NCBI RefSeq assembly: GCF_018122735.1
Contig: NZ_JAGRRD010000001.1
Span: forward strand, 34,706 to 98,705
Direction: 5' to 3'
DNA length: 64,000 bases
Source: Azoarcus sp. L1K30
GTDB taxonomy: Bacteria; Pseudomonadota; Gammaproteobacteria; Burkholderiales; Rhodocyclaceae
A program made the position numbers and the translations under genes. Shown piece after piece: positions 20,220 to 29,764 of this stretch. Numbering within the stretch: position 1 is the stretch's first letter; each line of letters opens with the position of its first letter. Below the pieces are notes generated by a model, which was not told the origin of the DNA, made no database searches, and was given only the letters and a program-made list of their open reading frames with translations.

Positions 20220-20993
20220 TCAAAGCCCGCCGCGTTCGCGCGCGCTGCGTTCGCGTTCGGTCTTGAGAATGTAGCGCTGGATCTTCACGTCCGCCGCCTG
20301 TGGGAGGTCCGCGAAGCGGCATCCGACGCGTTGGGTGCGAATCCCGGTGCGTAGTGTCTGCAGGGTGACGTTTCTGACTTCCAGTCGCATGCTGACCGGA
20401 TCAGTGTCGGGCAGCGCCAGTCGGCAGTCAGGGAGGATCTGCCCGACATTGAAGGATGCGTCGCCTTCCGGTACCTGTAGCGCGATGCCCGCCGGGCTGA
20501 TGTCTATGACGCGGACTTCGATCGGCGTTTCACTGGAGCCAATTGACCGCAGGCTGCAGTTCAATTGGTGCGTTATCGGCACCTGCAGGCGGTAGAACTC
20601 GCGCCGCTGCATGCGTGCCATCTGGACCGGTACGCGTGCCGCGAAGGCTGGAGTACCGTCGATTTGCATCAGAGTGATCGAATCCACCGAAAACTGGATG
20701 CGGATCTTGTTGAGCTGGGTGACGCAAATCAGGCGCTCGGCCTGTTGCGCCTTGCGGTTGATGGCCTCATTGGGGCCCACATCGAAAAAAACCCATTCCT
20801 CGTCATCCGACAGGGTGATCAGCGCGGTCAGGAAGGACACGCCGCCCGGCGAGATGTGAGCGCTGATCAGCGAGTGGCCGTCGATCAGGTCTTGTAGCAA
20901 CTGCCGGATCTGCCGACGCCCGAAGAGCAGGTACTGTTCGAGATTGTCGGTTTGCGGCTGCTCGATGGCCGGGTGCTCGGTCTTGTCGGACAT
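20220..20993 (-). CDS. ycgR: PilZ flagellar brake protein YcgR, copy 1
   Basis: Cyclic-di-GMP effector that slows the motor; 257 residues. The N-terminal YcgR domain (about 20-120, with LFGRRQIRQLLQDLIDGHSLISAHI) precedes a PilZ domain carrying the c-di-GMP motifs RREFYR (RxxxR) and DISPAGI (D/NxSxxG). The ATG at 20993 is where similarity to copy 2 begins; upstream in-frame codons would run through the sigma-54 promoter at 21036-21051. Copy 1 and copy 2 are nearly the same length and share motif spacing and the ending RYILK-ER-R-ARERG, so they are tandem paralogues. No strong ribosome site is visible. Confidence 0.9.
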   Translation of the reverse strand: MSDKTEHPAIEQPQTDNLEQYLLFGRRQIRQLLQDLIDGHSLISAHISPGGVSFLTALITLSDDEEWVFFDVGPNEAINRKAQQAERLICVTQLNKIRIQFSVDSITLMQIDGTPAFAARVPVQMARMQRREFYRLQVPITHQLNCSLRSIGSSETPIEVRVIDISPAGIALQVPEGDASFNVGQILPDCRLALPDTDPVSMRLEVRNVTLQTLRTGIRTQRVGCRFADLPQAADVKIQRYILKTERERSARERGGL

Positions 20994-21035
20994 TCCGTAG
21001 AAGGGAGGTGTGTCGGTTTGGATGGAGATTCTTAT

Positions 21036-21051
21036 AGCACGGGCCGTGCCA
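21036..21051 (-). promoter_or_regulatory. Sigma-54 promoter of ycgR copy 1
   Basis: On the minus strand TGGCACG-GCCC-GTGCT, with a perfect -24 half and GC at the right spacing. It lies 43 bases before the ATG. It puts a c-di-GMP brake under the same sigma factor as fliE and fliF. Confidence 0.82.
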
Positions 21052-21109
21052 CAATTGGCGCAAGCTGCGTGCAGGCCGTGGCGCAGTGGGCTGTCATCCG
21101 CATGCGGGC

Positions 21110-21886
21110 TCAGTAGTTGCCACGCTCGCGCGCGTTGCGCGTGCGCTCGATCTTGAGGATGTAGCGCTGGATGATGTTGTCGGCATTGCGCGGCAGATCG
21201 AGAAACTGGCAACCTGCCCGCATCATCTCGATGCCGTTGCGGTTGACCAGGCGGAACAGGTTCTTCACCACGAGACGGGTGTTGATGGGCTCGGCATCGG
21301 GCAAACGCAGCGTACACCCGGAAAACTCCATGTGCGGTTCGAAGTTGAAGTTGGACGGTGGTACGGCGACGGCGATCCCGCCGCTGCTGATGTCGATGAT
21401 GCGCACTTCGGCCGGCCGCACCGTGGATCCGCCGATATCGGGAATCGCGCACACGACCGACTCGGTGACCGGCGTCTGCAGGCGGTAGAACTCGCGCCGT
21501 TGCAACCTGAGGACGGCTGTCGGCAACAGCGCGCGAAAGGCGGGACGTCCTTCGAATTCGGTACGTGCTGGCGTGTCGACGTTGAACTGGATGCGGATGT
21601 TCTGCAACTGGGTGATGCAGGTGATCTGCACGGCAGACTCTATACGGCTGTTGATCGATTCTTCGGTACTGCCGTCAAGCAACAGGGCCTGGTCGTCATC
21701 GACGAGACCCACCAGCGCCGTCAGAAAGGACTGGTTGCCGGGATGGATCTGTGCGGTGATCAGCGCGCGGCCGGAGACGATGCTGGCGAGCAGGTGGCGA
21801 ATTTCGCGAGGGCTCTGCAGCAGGTACTTTTCTTCGTCGTCCGAGCGGATGAGCTCGATCCGGGTCTGTTCGTTATCGGTGGACAT
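21110..21886 (-). CDS. PilZ flagellar brake protein YcgR, copy 2
   Basis: Paralogue of the neighbouring ycgR; 258 residues with the same order: YcgR N domain (YLLQSPREIRHLLASIVSGRALITAQI) then PilZ with RREFYR and DISSGGI. The c-di-GMP contacts are intact in both copies, so neither looks inactive. Substitutions are spread along the whole protein, indicating an old duplication. Its upstream region shares CTTATAGCAY with copy 1, but the -24 half is not recognisable, so it may be read from the fliD-side operon or a different promoter. Confidence 0.9.
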   Translation of the reverse strand: MSTDNEQTRIELIRSDDEEKYLLQSPREIRHLLASIVSGRALITAQIHPGNQSFLTALVGLVDDDQALLLDGSTEESINSRIESAVQITCITQLQNIRIQFNVDTPARTEFEGRPAFRALLPTAVLRLQRREFYRLQTPVTESVVCAIPDIGGSTVRPAEVRIIDISSGGIAVAVPPSNFNFEPHMEFSGCTLRLPDAEPINTRLVVKNLFRLVNRNGIEMMRAGCQFLDLPRNADNIIQRYILKIERTRNARERGNY

Positions 21887-21957
21887 GCAATCTGGTGCTG
21901 AGATGTGGTCGATTCTGAACAGACCTTATAGCATGAGTCCTCTGCACGCGCATTGAC

Positions 21958-21989
21958 CTTGAACAGAGGGCAGACGGGAAGCCCTGTTC
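21958..21989 (-). terminator. Hairpin at the end of the FlhB-like gene
   Basis: TGAACAGGGC and its partner GCCC-TC-TGTTCA pair with a two-base bulge across the stop of the FlhB-like gene. No T tract follows, so termination would be weak or factor-assisted. Confidence 0.4.
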
Positions 21990-22323
21990 AGGCTTGCCGT
22001 GCCGCCGGTTTTCTCGTCAGTCCATCGAGCGCGGCGGGTCGGTCGACCTGTTCTGTGCCCTGTTCCACTTTGTATAGCCACGCTAGCAGTTCGGCGACGG
22101 CGACATAGAGTTGAGGCGGGATATGGGTGTCGAGATCGACCTGCATCAGCAGCGAAACCAGTTCCGGGGATTCGTGCACATAGACGCCGGCTTCGCGCGC
22201 GCGCTCGATGATCTCCTGCGCGATCAGCCCGCGTCCCTTGGCAACGACGCGCGGGGCACCGTCACCCGACGAATAGGTGAGCGCAACGGCTTCTCCCCGC
22301 GAGGGCGTGTCATCCATCGCCAT
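21988..22323 (-). CDS. Orphan FlhB C-terminal cytoplasmic domain protein
   Basis: Small protein of 111 residues matching only the soluble C-terminal part of FlhB/YscU export switch proteins: AVALTYSSGDGAPRVVAKGRG, LIAQEIIERAREAGVYVHE, PELVSLLMQVDLDTHIPPQLYVAVAELLAWLY. Such FhlB-type proteins occur beside fliK in many genomes, and in Salmonella a similar C-terminal fragment can replace that of FlhB. The autocleavage NPTH motif of full FlhB is not present; the equivalent segment reads TYSSGDGAP. It overlaps the fliK-like gene by 14 bases. Confidence 0.88.
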   Translation of the reverse strand: MAMDDTPSRGEAVALTYSSGDGAPRVVAKGRGLIAQEIIERAREAGVYVHESPELVSLLMQVDLDTHIPPQLYVAVAELLAWLYKVEQGTEQVDRPAALDGLTRKPAARQA

Positions 22324-23455
22324 TGCGTTGCTCCACGACCATGCCGGTGAGTGGTACGGCGACGGCTTCGAGGGCTTCTGCCAAGCCAGCCTGGCCGGCT
22401 TCGAGCGCCTTGATGGCTTCGGGGTCGTCGGCACGCAGGCGCACGGCGACGCCCGCCGGCGTAAGGTGCAACTGCGCTTCCATGCCGCCGAGGCGAGGCA
22501 GTGTGAGGCGCAGCGTGGTATTCCACTCAGCCAGTTCGTCGCCTTCGCTGCCGCCACCCTCGTCGCGCGGATCTTCGACGATCCACTCGATCTTCTGTCC
22601 CGGCCAGGCGAAGCCATGCCATACATATTGCTGGGTCGCCAGCGCGTCGAGTTGCTGGTGCACGACGTTGAGCGTTCGCTCCGGGATCGGTGCGGTCTTG
22701 ACCGCGCTCGTCTCGGCATTGAGTATCGAACCAGCGCTTCTTGAACTCTCGCTGCCCGTGGCGGCACCCGGCACCGGGGCCGCCGAGCCTGGCGCTGCGG
22801 GGTTCGACGGAGGCGCTGGAGACGACGCTGCACCGGAGGCTGTGCGCTGGGCGAGTTGCGCGATCTGGGCACCGAACTGGGCCTGCGGTTCGCGCTGAAG
22901 TGCGGGCAGGTCGGTCAGACCCGACAGCCATTTTGCCTGGTGCGATTCATAGAACAGGCCGCTCTGCGCCACGGCTTGGCGCAACACCGGTACCAGCGCG
23001 GCACCGTTTGCCGGCGGCGAGGCAAGCAGGGGCTGGTTGTTGGCCAACGGTACCGGTTTGGAGGCCGGCTGGCCGGTCAGCAGAAAGCTGATCAGCTTGC
23101 CCGTCTGGCTCAGTGTGGATGGCGCGGAGCTATTGCCCTGGGCGGTTTCGGGGTTGGCCAGGCGCGCGAATACGGCCTTCGGCGTGGTCTCGGAGACGAT
23201 CAGTTCGAGCGTGTCCCCCGATTTTGCCGAGGTGTTGAGCGCCAGCGTGACCTGCTTGCCGGCAACGAGCGCCTGGAAGGTGCCATCGGGCAGGGTGCGC
23301 TGCAAAGTGGCGAAGAAACGCTGCCCCGGGATGAGTTCGGGCAGTTGCGCCTGGATCTCGCGCGCACGTTGAAGGCCCGCTACTGGCGGTTCGGTATTGA
23401 AAAAGCTTGCTTCGTTGAGCAGGCGGAGGCGGGCGGCGAGGTCGGCAGGGATCAT
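22310..23455 (-). CDS. FliK-like flagellar hook-length control protein
   Basis: 381 residues. The N-terminal and central parts are Ala/Pro/Ser-rich and of low complexity (about 215-255), as expected for a secreted molecular ruler. The last ~90 residues form the conserved FliK C-terminal domain (TLRLTLPRLGGMEAQLHLTPAGVAVRLRADDPEAIKALEAG). It is followed by the FlhB-tail gene, its expected partner in substrate switching. Because fliJ and the main fliK locus are not here, this may be a second FliK-like protein rather than the only one. Confidence 0.8.
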   Translation of the reverse strand: MIPADLAARLRLLNEASFFNTEPPVAGLQRAREIQAQLPELIPGQRFFATLQRTLPDGTFQALVAGKQVTLALNTSAKSGDTLELIVSETTPKAVFARLANPETAQGNSSAPSTLSQTGKLISFLLTGQPASKPVPLANNQPLLASPPANGAALVPVLRQAVAQSGLFYESHQAKWLSGLTDLPALQREPQAQFGAQIAQLAQRTASGAASSPAPPSNPAAPGSAAPVPGAATGSESSRSAGSILNAETSAVKTAPIPERTLNVVHQQLDALATQQYVWHGFAWPGQKIEWIVEDPRDEGGGSEGDELAEWNTTLRLTLPRLGGMEAQLHLTPAGVAVRLRADDPEAIKALEAGQAGLAEALEAVAVPLTGMVVEQRNGDG

Positions 23456-23491
23456 GTGAGTCGTCCCCCTTGTGATCGCCGGCGGTGGTCG

Positions 23492-23815
23492 TTACAGGCC
23501 CGAATTGCCGTACGCGTTACGGACTGCGTTGTCCCGTACGGCTCCGGAAAGCAGCTTGCGTGTACTCTCCAGCGCCGGTTCTGCGTGGATCCGGATTTCC
23601 TGGTCGAGTTCAAGGATGCGGCTTACCGTTTTGGCAATCTGCTCCATGTTCACGGGCGATTGATCGACGGGTACGGCCGCCCTTTGCGCCGCCCTCCGGA
23701 TCTCTTCCGCCGTGCGACCCAACTCTGCAAGGCGGTCCCAGTCGTTCTGCTGCGCTGCGAGGGCCATTGCCTCATACGCACTCAGCAGTTGGTTGCTCGC
23801 TTCCAGTGTCAACAT
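23492..23815 (-). CDS. fliT: FliT-like flagellar export chaperone
   Basis: 107 residues, mostly helical, starting MLTLEASNQLLSAYEAMALAAQQNDWDRLAELG, which is the FliT pattern of two amphipathic helices with Trp. FliT is the chaperone of the cap protein FliD and in enterobacteria also restrains FlhDC. The start at 23815 has GGAG seven bases upstream; longer in-frame starts would overlap fliS. It follows fliD and fliS in the classic fliDST order. Confidence 0.82.
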   Translation of the reverse strand: MLTLEASNQLLSAYEAMALAAQQNDWDRLAELGRTAEEIRRAAQRAAVPVDQSPVNMEQIAKTVSRILELDQEIRIHAEPALESTRKLLSGAVRDNAVRNAYGNSGL

Positions 23816-23826
23816 TGCCCGCTCCG

Positions 23827-24231
23827 TCAGGGTGTCACCTGGTTGGCGATTCCCTCCCAGGCCTCCCTGATGCTGCCCAATAGTCCGCAAACTTCGTCGA
23901 GCGCCGCTTCATTGTTGTGAAGGTTGGCGTAGAGCAGTCGCTCTGCCATGTATTCGTACAGTGCGTCGAGACGGCCAGCGATCTCTCCCCCGGCCTCGAG
24001 ATCGAGGCTGACTTTCAGTCCGTTGGTGATGATGTCGATTGCCTTCGAAATGGCGGCTCCCTTGGTGGGGATGTCCTTGTTTCGCATGGCGGCTGCAGCT
24101 GTGCGCAACGACAGCAGGGCGCCGTCATACAGCATGAGAATCAGCTTGTGCGGCGTCGCGGACTCGACGCTGGTCTCTGTGCTGACCCTGGCGTAGGCCG
24201 ATGCTCGATTGGCATAGGAGGTTCCGAACAT
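23827..24231 (-). CDS. fliS: Flagellin export chaperone FliS
   Basis: 134 residues, the usual length. YANRASAYARVSTETSVESATPHKLILMLYDGALLSLRTA is the standard FliS opening, followed by the KGAAISKAIDIITNGLKVSLDLEAGGEIAGRLDALYEYM helices. It binds the flagellin C terminus before export, so both FliC proteins upstream are probable clients. It lies 14 bases after fliD. Confidence 0.96.
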   Translation of the reverse strand: MFGTSYANRASAYARVSTETSVESATPHKLILMLYDGALLSLRTAAAAMRNKDIPTKGAAISKAIDIITNGLKVSLDLEAGGEIAGRLDALYEYMAERLLYANLHNNEAALDEVCGLLGSIREAWEGIANQVTP

Positions 24232-24245
24232 GAGAGTCGCCGTCC

Positions 24246-25667
24246 TTAATTATTCGACGATTTGGTCGAGAATTGCTGCGTCAGATAGGTGCTGGTGTCG
24301 TTCAGGCTGGAGAGTAACGAGTCTAGCTTGGTGAATTGGGCGCGATATCTCGCTTCCGTTGCGGTAAGCCGAGTTTCCAGCGTGTCGTACTGTTTCGTGA
24401 TCGACTTGATCGTGGAATTGATGCCTTCGGTCCGGCTCGCGAGCACGCCGTCGCTATCGAGAAAGTTGTCGAGGCGTGAACTGAACGTTGCCGCAAAGCC
24501 ATCGACACCGTCTTTTCCGGCAAAGAGAGATGCGACGCCCGATTCAGGATCGTTCATCGCCTTTGAGAGTTTGCTGTTGTCGAAGCTGAGTGTTCCGTCC
24601 TTGGCGAAGCTGATGCCGACCTGAGATAGCGTACTCACCGAGCCGAAGCCGGAAAACGCGGCGCCCAATCCTGCTCGCAACTGGGTCTGGATGCTGCGCG
24701 CGGTCGAGTCGCCCGTCAGTGTCGATGCCGTCTTGGTGTCGGTGTTGTATGCGGTCAGATTCTTCAGTGTGTCGGCAACATCGTTGTATGCCTTGACGAA
24801 TGCTTCCACGGCAGTTTTTGCCGCACTCTGATCCGAAGAAATGGTGACCGTGCCTTTGAGGCTGCTTACCGTGCCGCTCGGTTCGTTGGTGAGCGTCAGC
24901 GTGACGCCGTCGATCACGTCCGCGATGTCGTTCTTGCCACGAGTGAGTTCGATGCCGTCGACCTTGATCCGTGCATCCTGTGCGGTTTGCACGGAGTACA
25001 TGGTGTCACTCGGAGCGGGTGTCGCCGCAGGATCGTAGCTGAGGTCGGCGAGGCCGCCTTCGCCGGTGATCTTGAATGCCATGTTGGCACCGGTCTTGGT
25101 GCCGCTCAGCACCAGCTGATCCTCGGTGCCATTGTTCACGATGCTGGCTTTGATGCCCAGCGTGGAATTGCCGTTGATCGCATCGCGCAGTTCTTCAAGC
25201 GTACTGCCTTCGAACTCGAGCGAAGCGGTTCGGGCGGGAACGTCGTCTACGAAGACGTTCGACCCACCGGAATCGGTGACTGTGCCGTAATCGATGGTGA
25301 TCTTGCCGGCGGACGGAACGAAGGTGCTATCCGTCGGGGTGGACACGCGCTGGATCTTTGCCATCTGCATGACTTCGACGCTGTAGCTGCCGGACGCGGC
25401 ACCTGCACTCGGACTGGCTGAAAAACCTTCTCCGGACACCGCCGCCTTGGCGGCCGTGAAGGTGTCGGTCTTGCCCAGCGCCTTCGTGGCGGTTTGCAGC
25501 GAGGAGAGCGCGCTCTTGATCTGGCCGTATCCGGAAAGTTTCGCCTGATAACTCGCCTCTTTGTTCGCGAGAATGCTCAGTGGGCGGCTTTCGATCGTCA
25601 TCAGCTGGCTGACCAGCGATTCGATGTCCAGTCCTGAGCCTACGCCCGTTGCGGTGATGCCGGCCAT
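24246..25667 (-). CDS. fliD: Flagellar filament cap protein FliD
   Basis: 473 residues. FliD_N opens AGITATGVGSGLDIESLVSQLMTIE with heptads (about 1-100), then a central repeat region and FliD_C with KAYNDVADTLKNLTAYN, a predicted coiled coil around 400-450, and the ending LSSLNDTSTYLTQQFSTKSSNN. It caps the filament and folds flagellin. Placed between flaG and fliS in one minus-strand unit. Confidence 0.95.
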   Translation of the reverse strand: MAGITATGVGSGLDIESLVSQLMTIESRPLSILANKEASYQAKLSGYGQIKSALSSLQTATKALGKTDTFTAAKAAVSGEGFSASPSAGAASGSYSVEVMQMAKIQRVSTPTDSTFVPSAGKITIDYGTVTDSGGSNVFVDDVPARTASLEFEGSTLEELRDAINGNSTLGIKASIVNNGTEDQLVLSGTKTGANMAFKITGEGGLADLSYDPAATPAPSDTMYSVQTAQDARIKVDGIELTRGKNDIADVIDGVTLTLTNEPSGTVSSLKGTVTISSDQSAAKTAVEAFVKAYNDVADTLKNLTAYNTDTKTASTLTGDSTARSIQTQLRAGLGAAFSGFGSVSTLSQVGISFAKDGTLSFDNSKLSKAMNDPESGVASLFAGKDGVDGFAATFSSRLDNFLDSDGVLASRTEGINSTIKSITKQYDTLETRLTATEARYRAQFTKLDSLLSSLNDTSTYLTQQFSTKSSNN

Positions 25668-25695
25668 TTCGTTCTCCTGCTGAACGTGTGACTGC

Positions 25696-26124
25696 TCAGG
25701 CCTTCTGTTGCAGCAACAATCCCTGCAAGTTGTCCAGTGCCTTCGCGATGGTAATGATCTCTTCCGAGGGGATTTGCCGAATGACTTCGTCGGTACTGGC
25801 GTCCACCACTTTCACGATGGTCTTGCCGGTGTCCTCGTCTATCGAAAAAAGCAAATCCTGTGCCACGGGAGTGATTGCATTTCTCACTTCCTCCATGGCC
25901 CGCTGGACATCCTCAAGAGACGAGGACATCCGGGGTTTGGACTGATCAGCCGAAGTGGAGGCTTCCACACTCGATGCGACGGGCGCGGTGCCCTCCGCAC
26001 CCGGTTGCACTTGGATCTCCTGACCCGGCCCCTGCCCGGCGACAGGCGTATCCGCCGTGCCTGGTGGACGAGCGCTGGTCGGCATTGCCGGCGGCAGCGA
26101 GCTGTTTACAACGGAGATACTCAT
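25696..26124 (-). CDS. flaG: FlaG family protein
   Basis: 142 residues. The first 70 are Pro/Ser/Ala-rich; the conserved FlaG core follows (RAMEEVRNAITPVAQDLLFSIDEDTGKTIVKVVDASTDEVIRQIPSEEIITIAKAL). FlaG affects filament length or flagellin assembly in several bacteria. The ATG at 26124 has GAGGGAG six bases upstream; the longer in-frame opening would run into the hairpin after flagellin 1. Heads the flaG-fliD-fliS-fliT set. Confidence 0.92.
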   Translation of the reverse strand: MSISVVNSSLPPAMPTSARPPGTADTPVAGQGPGQEIQVQPGAEGTAPVASSVEASTSADQSKPRMSSSLEDVQRAMEEVRNAITPVAQDLLFSIDEDTGKTIVKVVDASTDEVIRQIPSEEIITIAKALDNLQGLLLQQKA

Positions 26125-26145
26125 GATTGTCTCCCTCAAGAGAAT

Positions 26146-26177
26146 GCGGCGCGATGCTCTTGCGAACGTCGCGCCGC
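26146..26177 (-). terminator. Hairpin between flagellin 1 and flaG, with an overlapping weak sigma-54 candidate
   Basis: GCGGCGCGA (26146-26154) and TCGCGCCGC (26169-26177) form a perfect 9-bp stem. It could reduce read-through from the abundant flagellin message into flaG. The minus-strand string CGGCGCG-ACGT-TCGCA (26161-26176) has GG-N10-GC spacing and could be a degenerate sigma-54 promoter for flaG, but three positions deviate. Confidence 0.45.
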
Positions 26178-26201
26178 GCACATTACGTTAGGCTACTCCG
26201 C

Positions 26202-27842
26202 TTAGCCGAGCAGCGAAAGCACGTTCTGCGGCAAGGCGTTGGCCTGTGCGAGCATTGCCGTACCGGCTTGCTGCAGGATCTGCGCACGGGTCAGATTCGA
26301 GGTCTCGGCTGCGAAGTCCGTGTCGCGAATCCGCGAACGCGATGCCGACAGGTTCTCGGAGGTCGCCTGCAGGTTGCTGATCGTGCTCTCGAAGCGGGAC
26401 TGCAAGGCGCCGTAACGTGCGCGTTGCGAGTTGACCGCTGCCAGTGCGGAGTCGACCATCGCCAAGGTGCGGTTCGACGACTCCACCGTGCTCACGTCAA
26501 GCTTGTCGATGGCTTGCAGTTGGCCGCCGTAGGTGCCGGATGCGGTAGTGATATCGGTTGCGTTCCCGGTGGTCAGCGTGAAGGACTTGTCCGAGTCGAG
26601 AATCACCTGGCCCGAGACCCACGCGCCGTTGGCGGCAGCCCATGCGCCGGTGTTGCCCGCCGCGGTGAGTGTTGACGACAGCGTACTTGCGGTGGTCTGG
26701 TCTCCGTCGAGGACTGTGACGTCTTCGATCGTCAGGTCTGCGCCCGAAGCCGAGTCGTTCATGATCCGCACGTCCTTGCCTGCTTCGCTGGTCAGCTGGA
26801 TACCGAACTGACCGTTGTCGGTTTCAACGATCTTGGCCGTGAAGCCGGTCTTGCCGGAGACGTCGTTGAAAGCCTGCACGGCGGCATTGAGCTGGCTGGC
26901 CTGTCCCGCTGCCGAGCCGGACGCGGTGCCACCCACCGAGAACGATACCGTGGTGAAGGAGGTCGGATCTGCGCCGGTGGTCGTGTCCGTGGCGATCAGG
27001 AAGGAGTAGCTGGTACTTTGCTGGAAGCCGGCTGCACCGCTGCCAGCGTCGTCCGCACCCAGGATGAAGGAGGTCGTTGCCGTTGCCTTCACGCCGGTTT
27101 CGGCCTGGTTGATCTTGGCGGCGATCTGCTCCGCACTGGAGCCGGCAGCATAGGTGATGTCCTTGCTGCCCAGGCTGCTGGAGATGGTGATCGTGTCACC
27201 CGCAATGACCGAGGTGTTGCCGTCAGCGCCGGCGGTTGTCAGTTTGCCGTCCGCGTTGGCGGTGCCGACCACGAGGTCGCCGACACCATTGGGCGAGTTG
27301 GTCGACGCTGCGAGGCCGCCGATGCGGTAGTTGCCGTATGCGTTGGTCTGGAAGTTGCCCGATGTCGCGGTGATGGTCTGGTTGGCATTGGAACCGACCT
27401 GGAACTGCGCCGAGGTGAAGGAGCCGTCAAGCAGCTTCTGGCCGTTGAACTCGGTGTTTGTCGAGATGCGCTGCAGCTCTTGCGTCAGCTGCTGCACTTC
27501 AGAGTTGATTGCTGCACGGTCACCGGACGAGTTGGTAGCGTTGGCCGACTGCACTGCGAGTTCGCGGATACGCTGGAGGATGTCGCCGGACGATTGCAGT
27601 GCCGATTCAGCAGTCTGCGACAGCGAAATACCGTCGTTGGCGTTGCGGCGAGCTTGATCGAGACCGCGGATCTGGGCGGTGAAGCGCTCCGAAATCGCGA
27701 GGCCGGCGGCGTCGTCCTTGGCGCTGTTGATGCGAAGACCGGACGACAGGCGGGTGAGCGACTGCTGCAGAGAGCTCGCCGTTGTGTTCAGGTTACGTTG
27801 CGCATTGAGCGAGGCAACGTTGGTGTTGATGACTTGGGCCAT
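26202..27842 (-). CDS. fliC: Flagellin 1 (FliC)
   Basis: 546-residue flagellin. Conserved D0/D1 N terminus ([40 protein letters not shown]) and C terminus ([44 protein letters not shown]) surround a Thr/Ser/Ala-rich central region (about 170-445), the likely glycosylated surface. It is closely similar along its length to flagellin 2, with most changes at residues 20-31 and in the centre. Start ATG 27842 is preceded by a GGAGAT-type site. A sigma-28 element lies about 90 bases upstream. Confidence 0.96.
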   Translation of the reverse strand: MAQVINTNVASLNAQRNLNTTASSLQQSLTRLSSGLRINSAKDDAAGLAISERFTAQIRGLDQARRNANDGISLSQTAESALQSSGDILQRIRELAVQSANATNSSGDRAAINSEVQQLTQELQRISTNTEFNGQKLLDGSFTSAQFQVGSNANQTITATSGNFQTNAYGNYRIGGLAASTNSPNGVGDLVVGTANADGKLTTAGADGNTSVIAGDTITISSSLGSKDITYAAGSSAEQIAAKINQAETGVKATATTSFILGADDAGSGAAGFQQSTSYSFLIATDTTTGADPTSFTTVSFSVGGTASGSAAGQASQLNAAVQAFNDVSGKTGFTAKIVETDNGQFGIQLTSEAGKDVRIMNDSASGADLTIEDVTVLDGDQTTASTLSSTLTAAGNTGAWAAANGAWVSGQVILDSDKSFTLTTGNATDITTASGTYGGQLQAIDKLDVSTVESSNRTLAMVDSALAAVNSQRARYGALQSRFESTISNLQATSENLSASRSRIRDTDFAAETSNLTRAQILQQAGTAMLAQANALPQNVLSLLG

Positions 27843-27932
27843 GATAGATCTCCTGGTTCAGCTAGTTGTTCACACGCCAGGGTGTCCGCTTGTCGGGGCT
27901 GGCACCGAGCAATTCGTTTGCTCTTGCCTCAA

Positions 27933-27959
27933 TTAACGTCACGCGTCCAGAAAACTTTA
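27933..27959 (-). promoter_or_regulatory. Sigma-28 promoter of flagellin 1
   Basis: Minus strand TAAAGTTT, 11 bases, GACGTTAA. The -35 half is perfect and the -10 has two changes. The same -10 variant (GACGTTAM) is used at motA. Confidence 0.82.
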
Positions 27960-27967
27960 GGCGTTTT

Positions 27968-28000
27968 GAAAAACATTCGGGGCTGCACATGGCAGCCCCG
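27968..28000 (-). terminator. Terminator after flagellin 2
   Basis: On the minus strand CGGGGCTGC, five-base loop, GCAGCCCCG, then AATGTTTTT. A 9-bp GC-rich stem followed by Ts; it also sits right beside the flagellin 1 promoter, isolating the two flagellin transcripts. Confidence 0.85.
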
Positions 28001-28030
28001 ATTTCATTAACGGCAAGACTCGGAAAGGCT

Positions 28031-29671
28031 TTATTGGAGCAGCTGGAGCACCTGCTGCGGTAGCTGGTTGGCCTGGGCGAGCATCGCCGTGCCTGCCTGC
28101 TGCAGGATCTGCGCGCGGGTCAGATTGGCCGTTTCAGCGGCAAAGTCTGCGTCCTTGATGCGTGAGCGCGAGGCCGACAGGTTTTCCGAGGTGCTTTGCA
28201 GGTTTGTGATCGTGCTCTCGAACCGTGATTGCAGCGCGCCATAGCGGGCGCGTTGGGAGCTGACCGCAGCGAGTGCCGAGTCGACCATGGCCAAGGTGCG
28301 GTTGGACGATTCCACAGTGCTGACGTCGAGTTTGTCGACACTTTGCAGCTGCCCGCCGAAGGTGCCGGCTGCAGTCGTGATGTCGGTTCCGTTGGTTGTG
28401 CTCAGCGCGAACGATTTGTCGGAGTCGAGGATCACCTGGCCCGTGATCCAGGCGCCGCTGGCGGGTGTCCATGTGCCTGTGTTGCCGGCGGCCGTCAGCG
28501 TCGTGGCCATCGTGCTCGTGGTGGTGGTGTCGCCGTCGAGTACCGAGACGTCCTCGATCGCGAGATTGGCGCCAGCGGCCGAATCGTTCATGATTCGCAG
28601 ATCCTTGCCCACTTCGCTGGTGAGCTGGATGCCGAATACGCCGTTATCGGTTTCGACGATCTTTGCGGTGAAGCCGGTCTTGCCCGAGACGTCGTTGAAT
28701 GCCTGCACAGCGGCGTTGAGCTGGCTCGCCTGGCCTGCCGCGGTACCCGATGACGTACCGCCGACCGAGAACGCAACGGTGGTGAAGGAGCTTGGATCTG
28801 CGCCTGTGGTCGCGTCGTTGGCAAGCAGGAAGGTGTAGCTGGCCGTCTGCTGGAAACCCGCCGCGCCGCCGCCCGCATCGTCAGCACCAAGAATGAACGA
28901 CGTCGTTGCGGATGCTTTCACGCCGGTTTCGGCCTGATTGATCTTGGCGGCGATCTGCTCGGCGCTGGAGCCCGCAGCATAGGTAATGTTCTTGCTGCCC
29001 AGGGCGCTCGAGATGGTGATGGTGTCGCCGGCAACGACGGAGGTGTTGCCGTTCGCGCCGGCCGTCGTCAGCTTGCCATCGGCGTTGCTGGTGCCGACAA
29101 CGAGGTCGCCGACGCCGTTGGGCGAGTTGGTCGATGCCGCCAGACCGCCGATACGATAATTGCCGTAGGCGTCGGTCTGGAAGTTGCCCGATGTGGCGGT
29201 GATGGTCTGGTTTGCGTTGGCGCCGACCTGGAACTGTGCGGAAGTGAAGGAGCCGTCGAGCAGCTTCTGGCCGTTGAATTCCGTATTGGTGGAGATGCGC
29301 TGCAGCTCTTGGGTCAGCTGCTGAACCTCGGAATTGATTGCGGCACGGTCGCCAGCCGAGTTCGTCGCGTTGGCCGACTGCACGGCAAGTTCGCGGATAC
29401 GCTGCAGAATGTCACCTGTTGACTGAAGGGCGGATTCTGCCGTCTGCGACAGGGAGATGCCGTCATTCGCATTGCGGCGGGCCTGGTCGAGACCACGGAT
29501 CTGCGAAGTGAAGCGTTCGGAGATCGCGAGGCCGGCTGCATCGTCTTTTGCGCTATTGATGCGCAGCCCGGAGGACAGCCGTTGCAGCGACGTCGATAGC
29601 GAGTTCTGCGAAACATTGAGGTTGCGTTGCGCGTTGAGCGATGCAACGTTGGTGTTGATTACCTGTGCCAT
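28031..29671 (-). CDS. Flagellin 2 (FliC paralogue)
   Basis: Also 546 residues and co-linear with flagellin 1 without length change. Differences concentrate at residues 20-31 ([13 protein letters not shown] against [13 protein letters not shown]), in the surface region (about 375-450) and at the extreme C terminus ([10 protein letters not shown] against [10 protein letters not shown]). D0/D1 motifs are intact, so it should polymerise. Expression differs: the upstream element here is sigma-54 with a dyad enhancer, not sigma-28. Both flagellins lie immediately downstream of the glycan operon on the same strand. Confidence 0.96.
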   Translation of the reverse strand: MAQVINTNVASLNAQRNLNVSQNSLSTSLQRLSSGLRINSAKDDAAGLAISERFTSQIRGLDQARRNANDGISLSQTAESALQSTGDILQRIRELAVQSANATNSAGDRAAINSEVQQLTQELQRISTNTEFNGQKLLDGSFTSAQFQVGANANQTITATSGNFQTDAYGNYRIGGLAASTNSPNGVGDLVVGTSNADGKLTTAGANGNTSVVAGDTITISSALGSKNITYAAGSSAEQIAAKINQAETGVKASATTSFILGADDAGGGAAGFQQTASYTFLLANDATTGADPSSFTTVAFSVGGTSSGTAAGQASQLNAAVQAFNDVSGKTGFTAKIVETDNGVFGIQLTSEVGKDLRIMNDSAAGANLAIEDVSVLDGDTTTTSTMATTLTAAGNTGTWTPASGAWITGQVILDSDKSFALSTTNGTDITTAAGTFGGQLQSVDKLDVSTVESSNRTLAMVDSALAAVSSQRARYGALQSRFESTITNLQSTSENLSASRSRIKDADFAAETANLTRAQILQQAGTAMLAQANQLPQQVLQLLQ

Positions 29672-29764
29672 TTTTGCATCTCCTTCAATCAGGTTCGGAG
29701 GTTGCTCGGACCGGCTGGATATGAGGAAAATCGTTCCGGTCTCCGAGCCTTCTGAGGCTGATAA

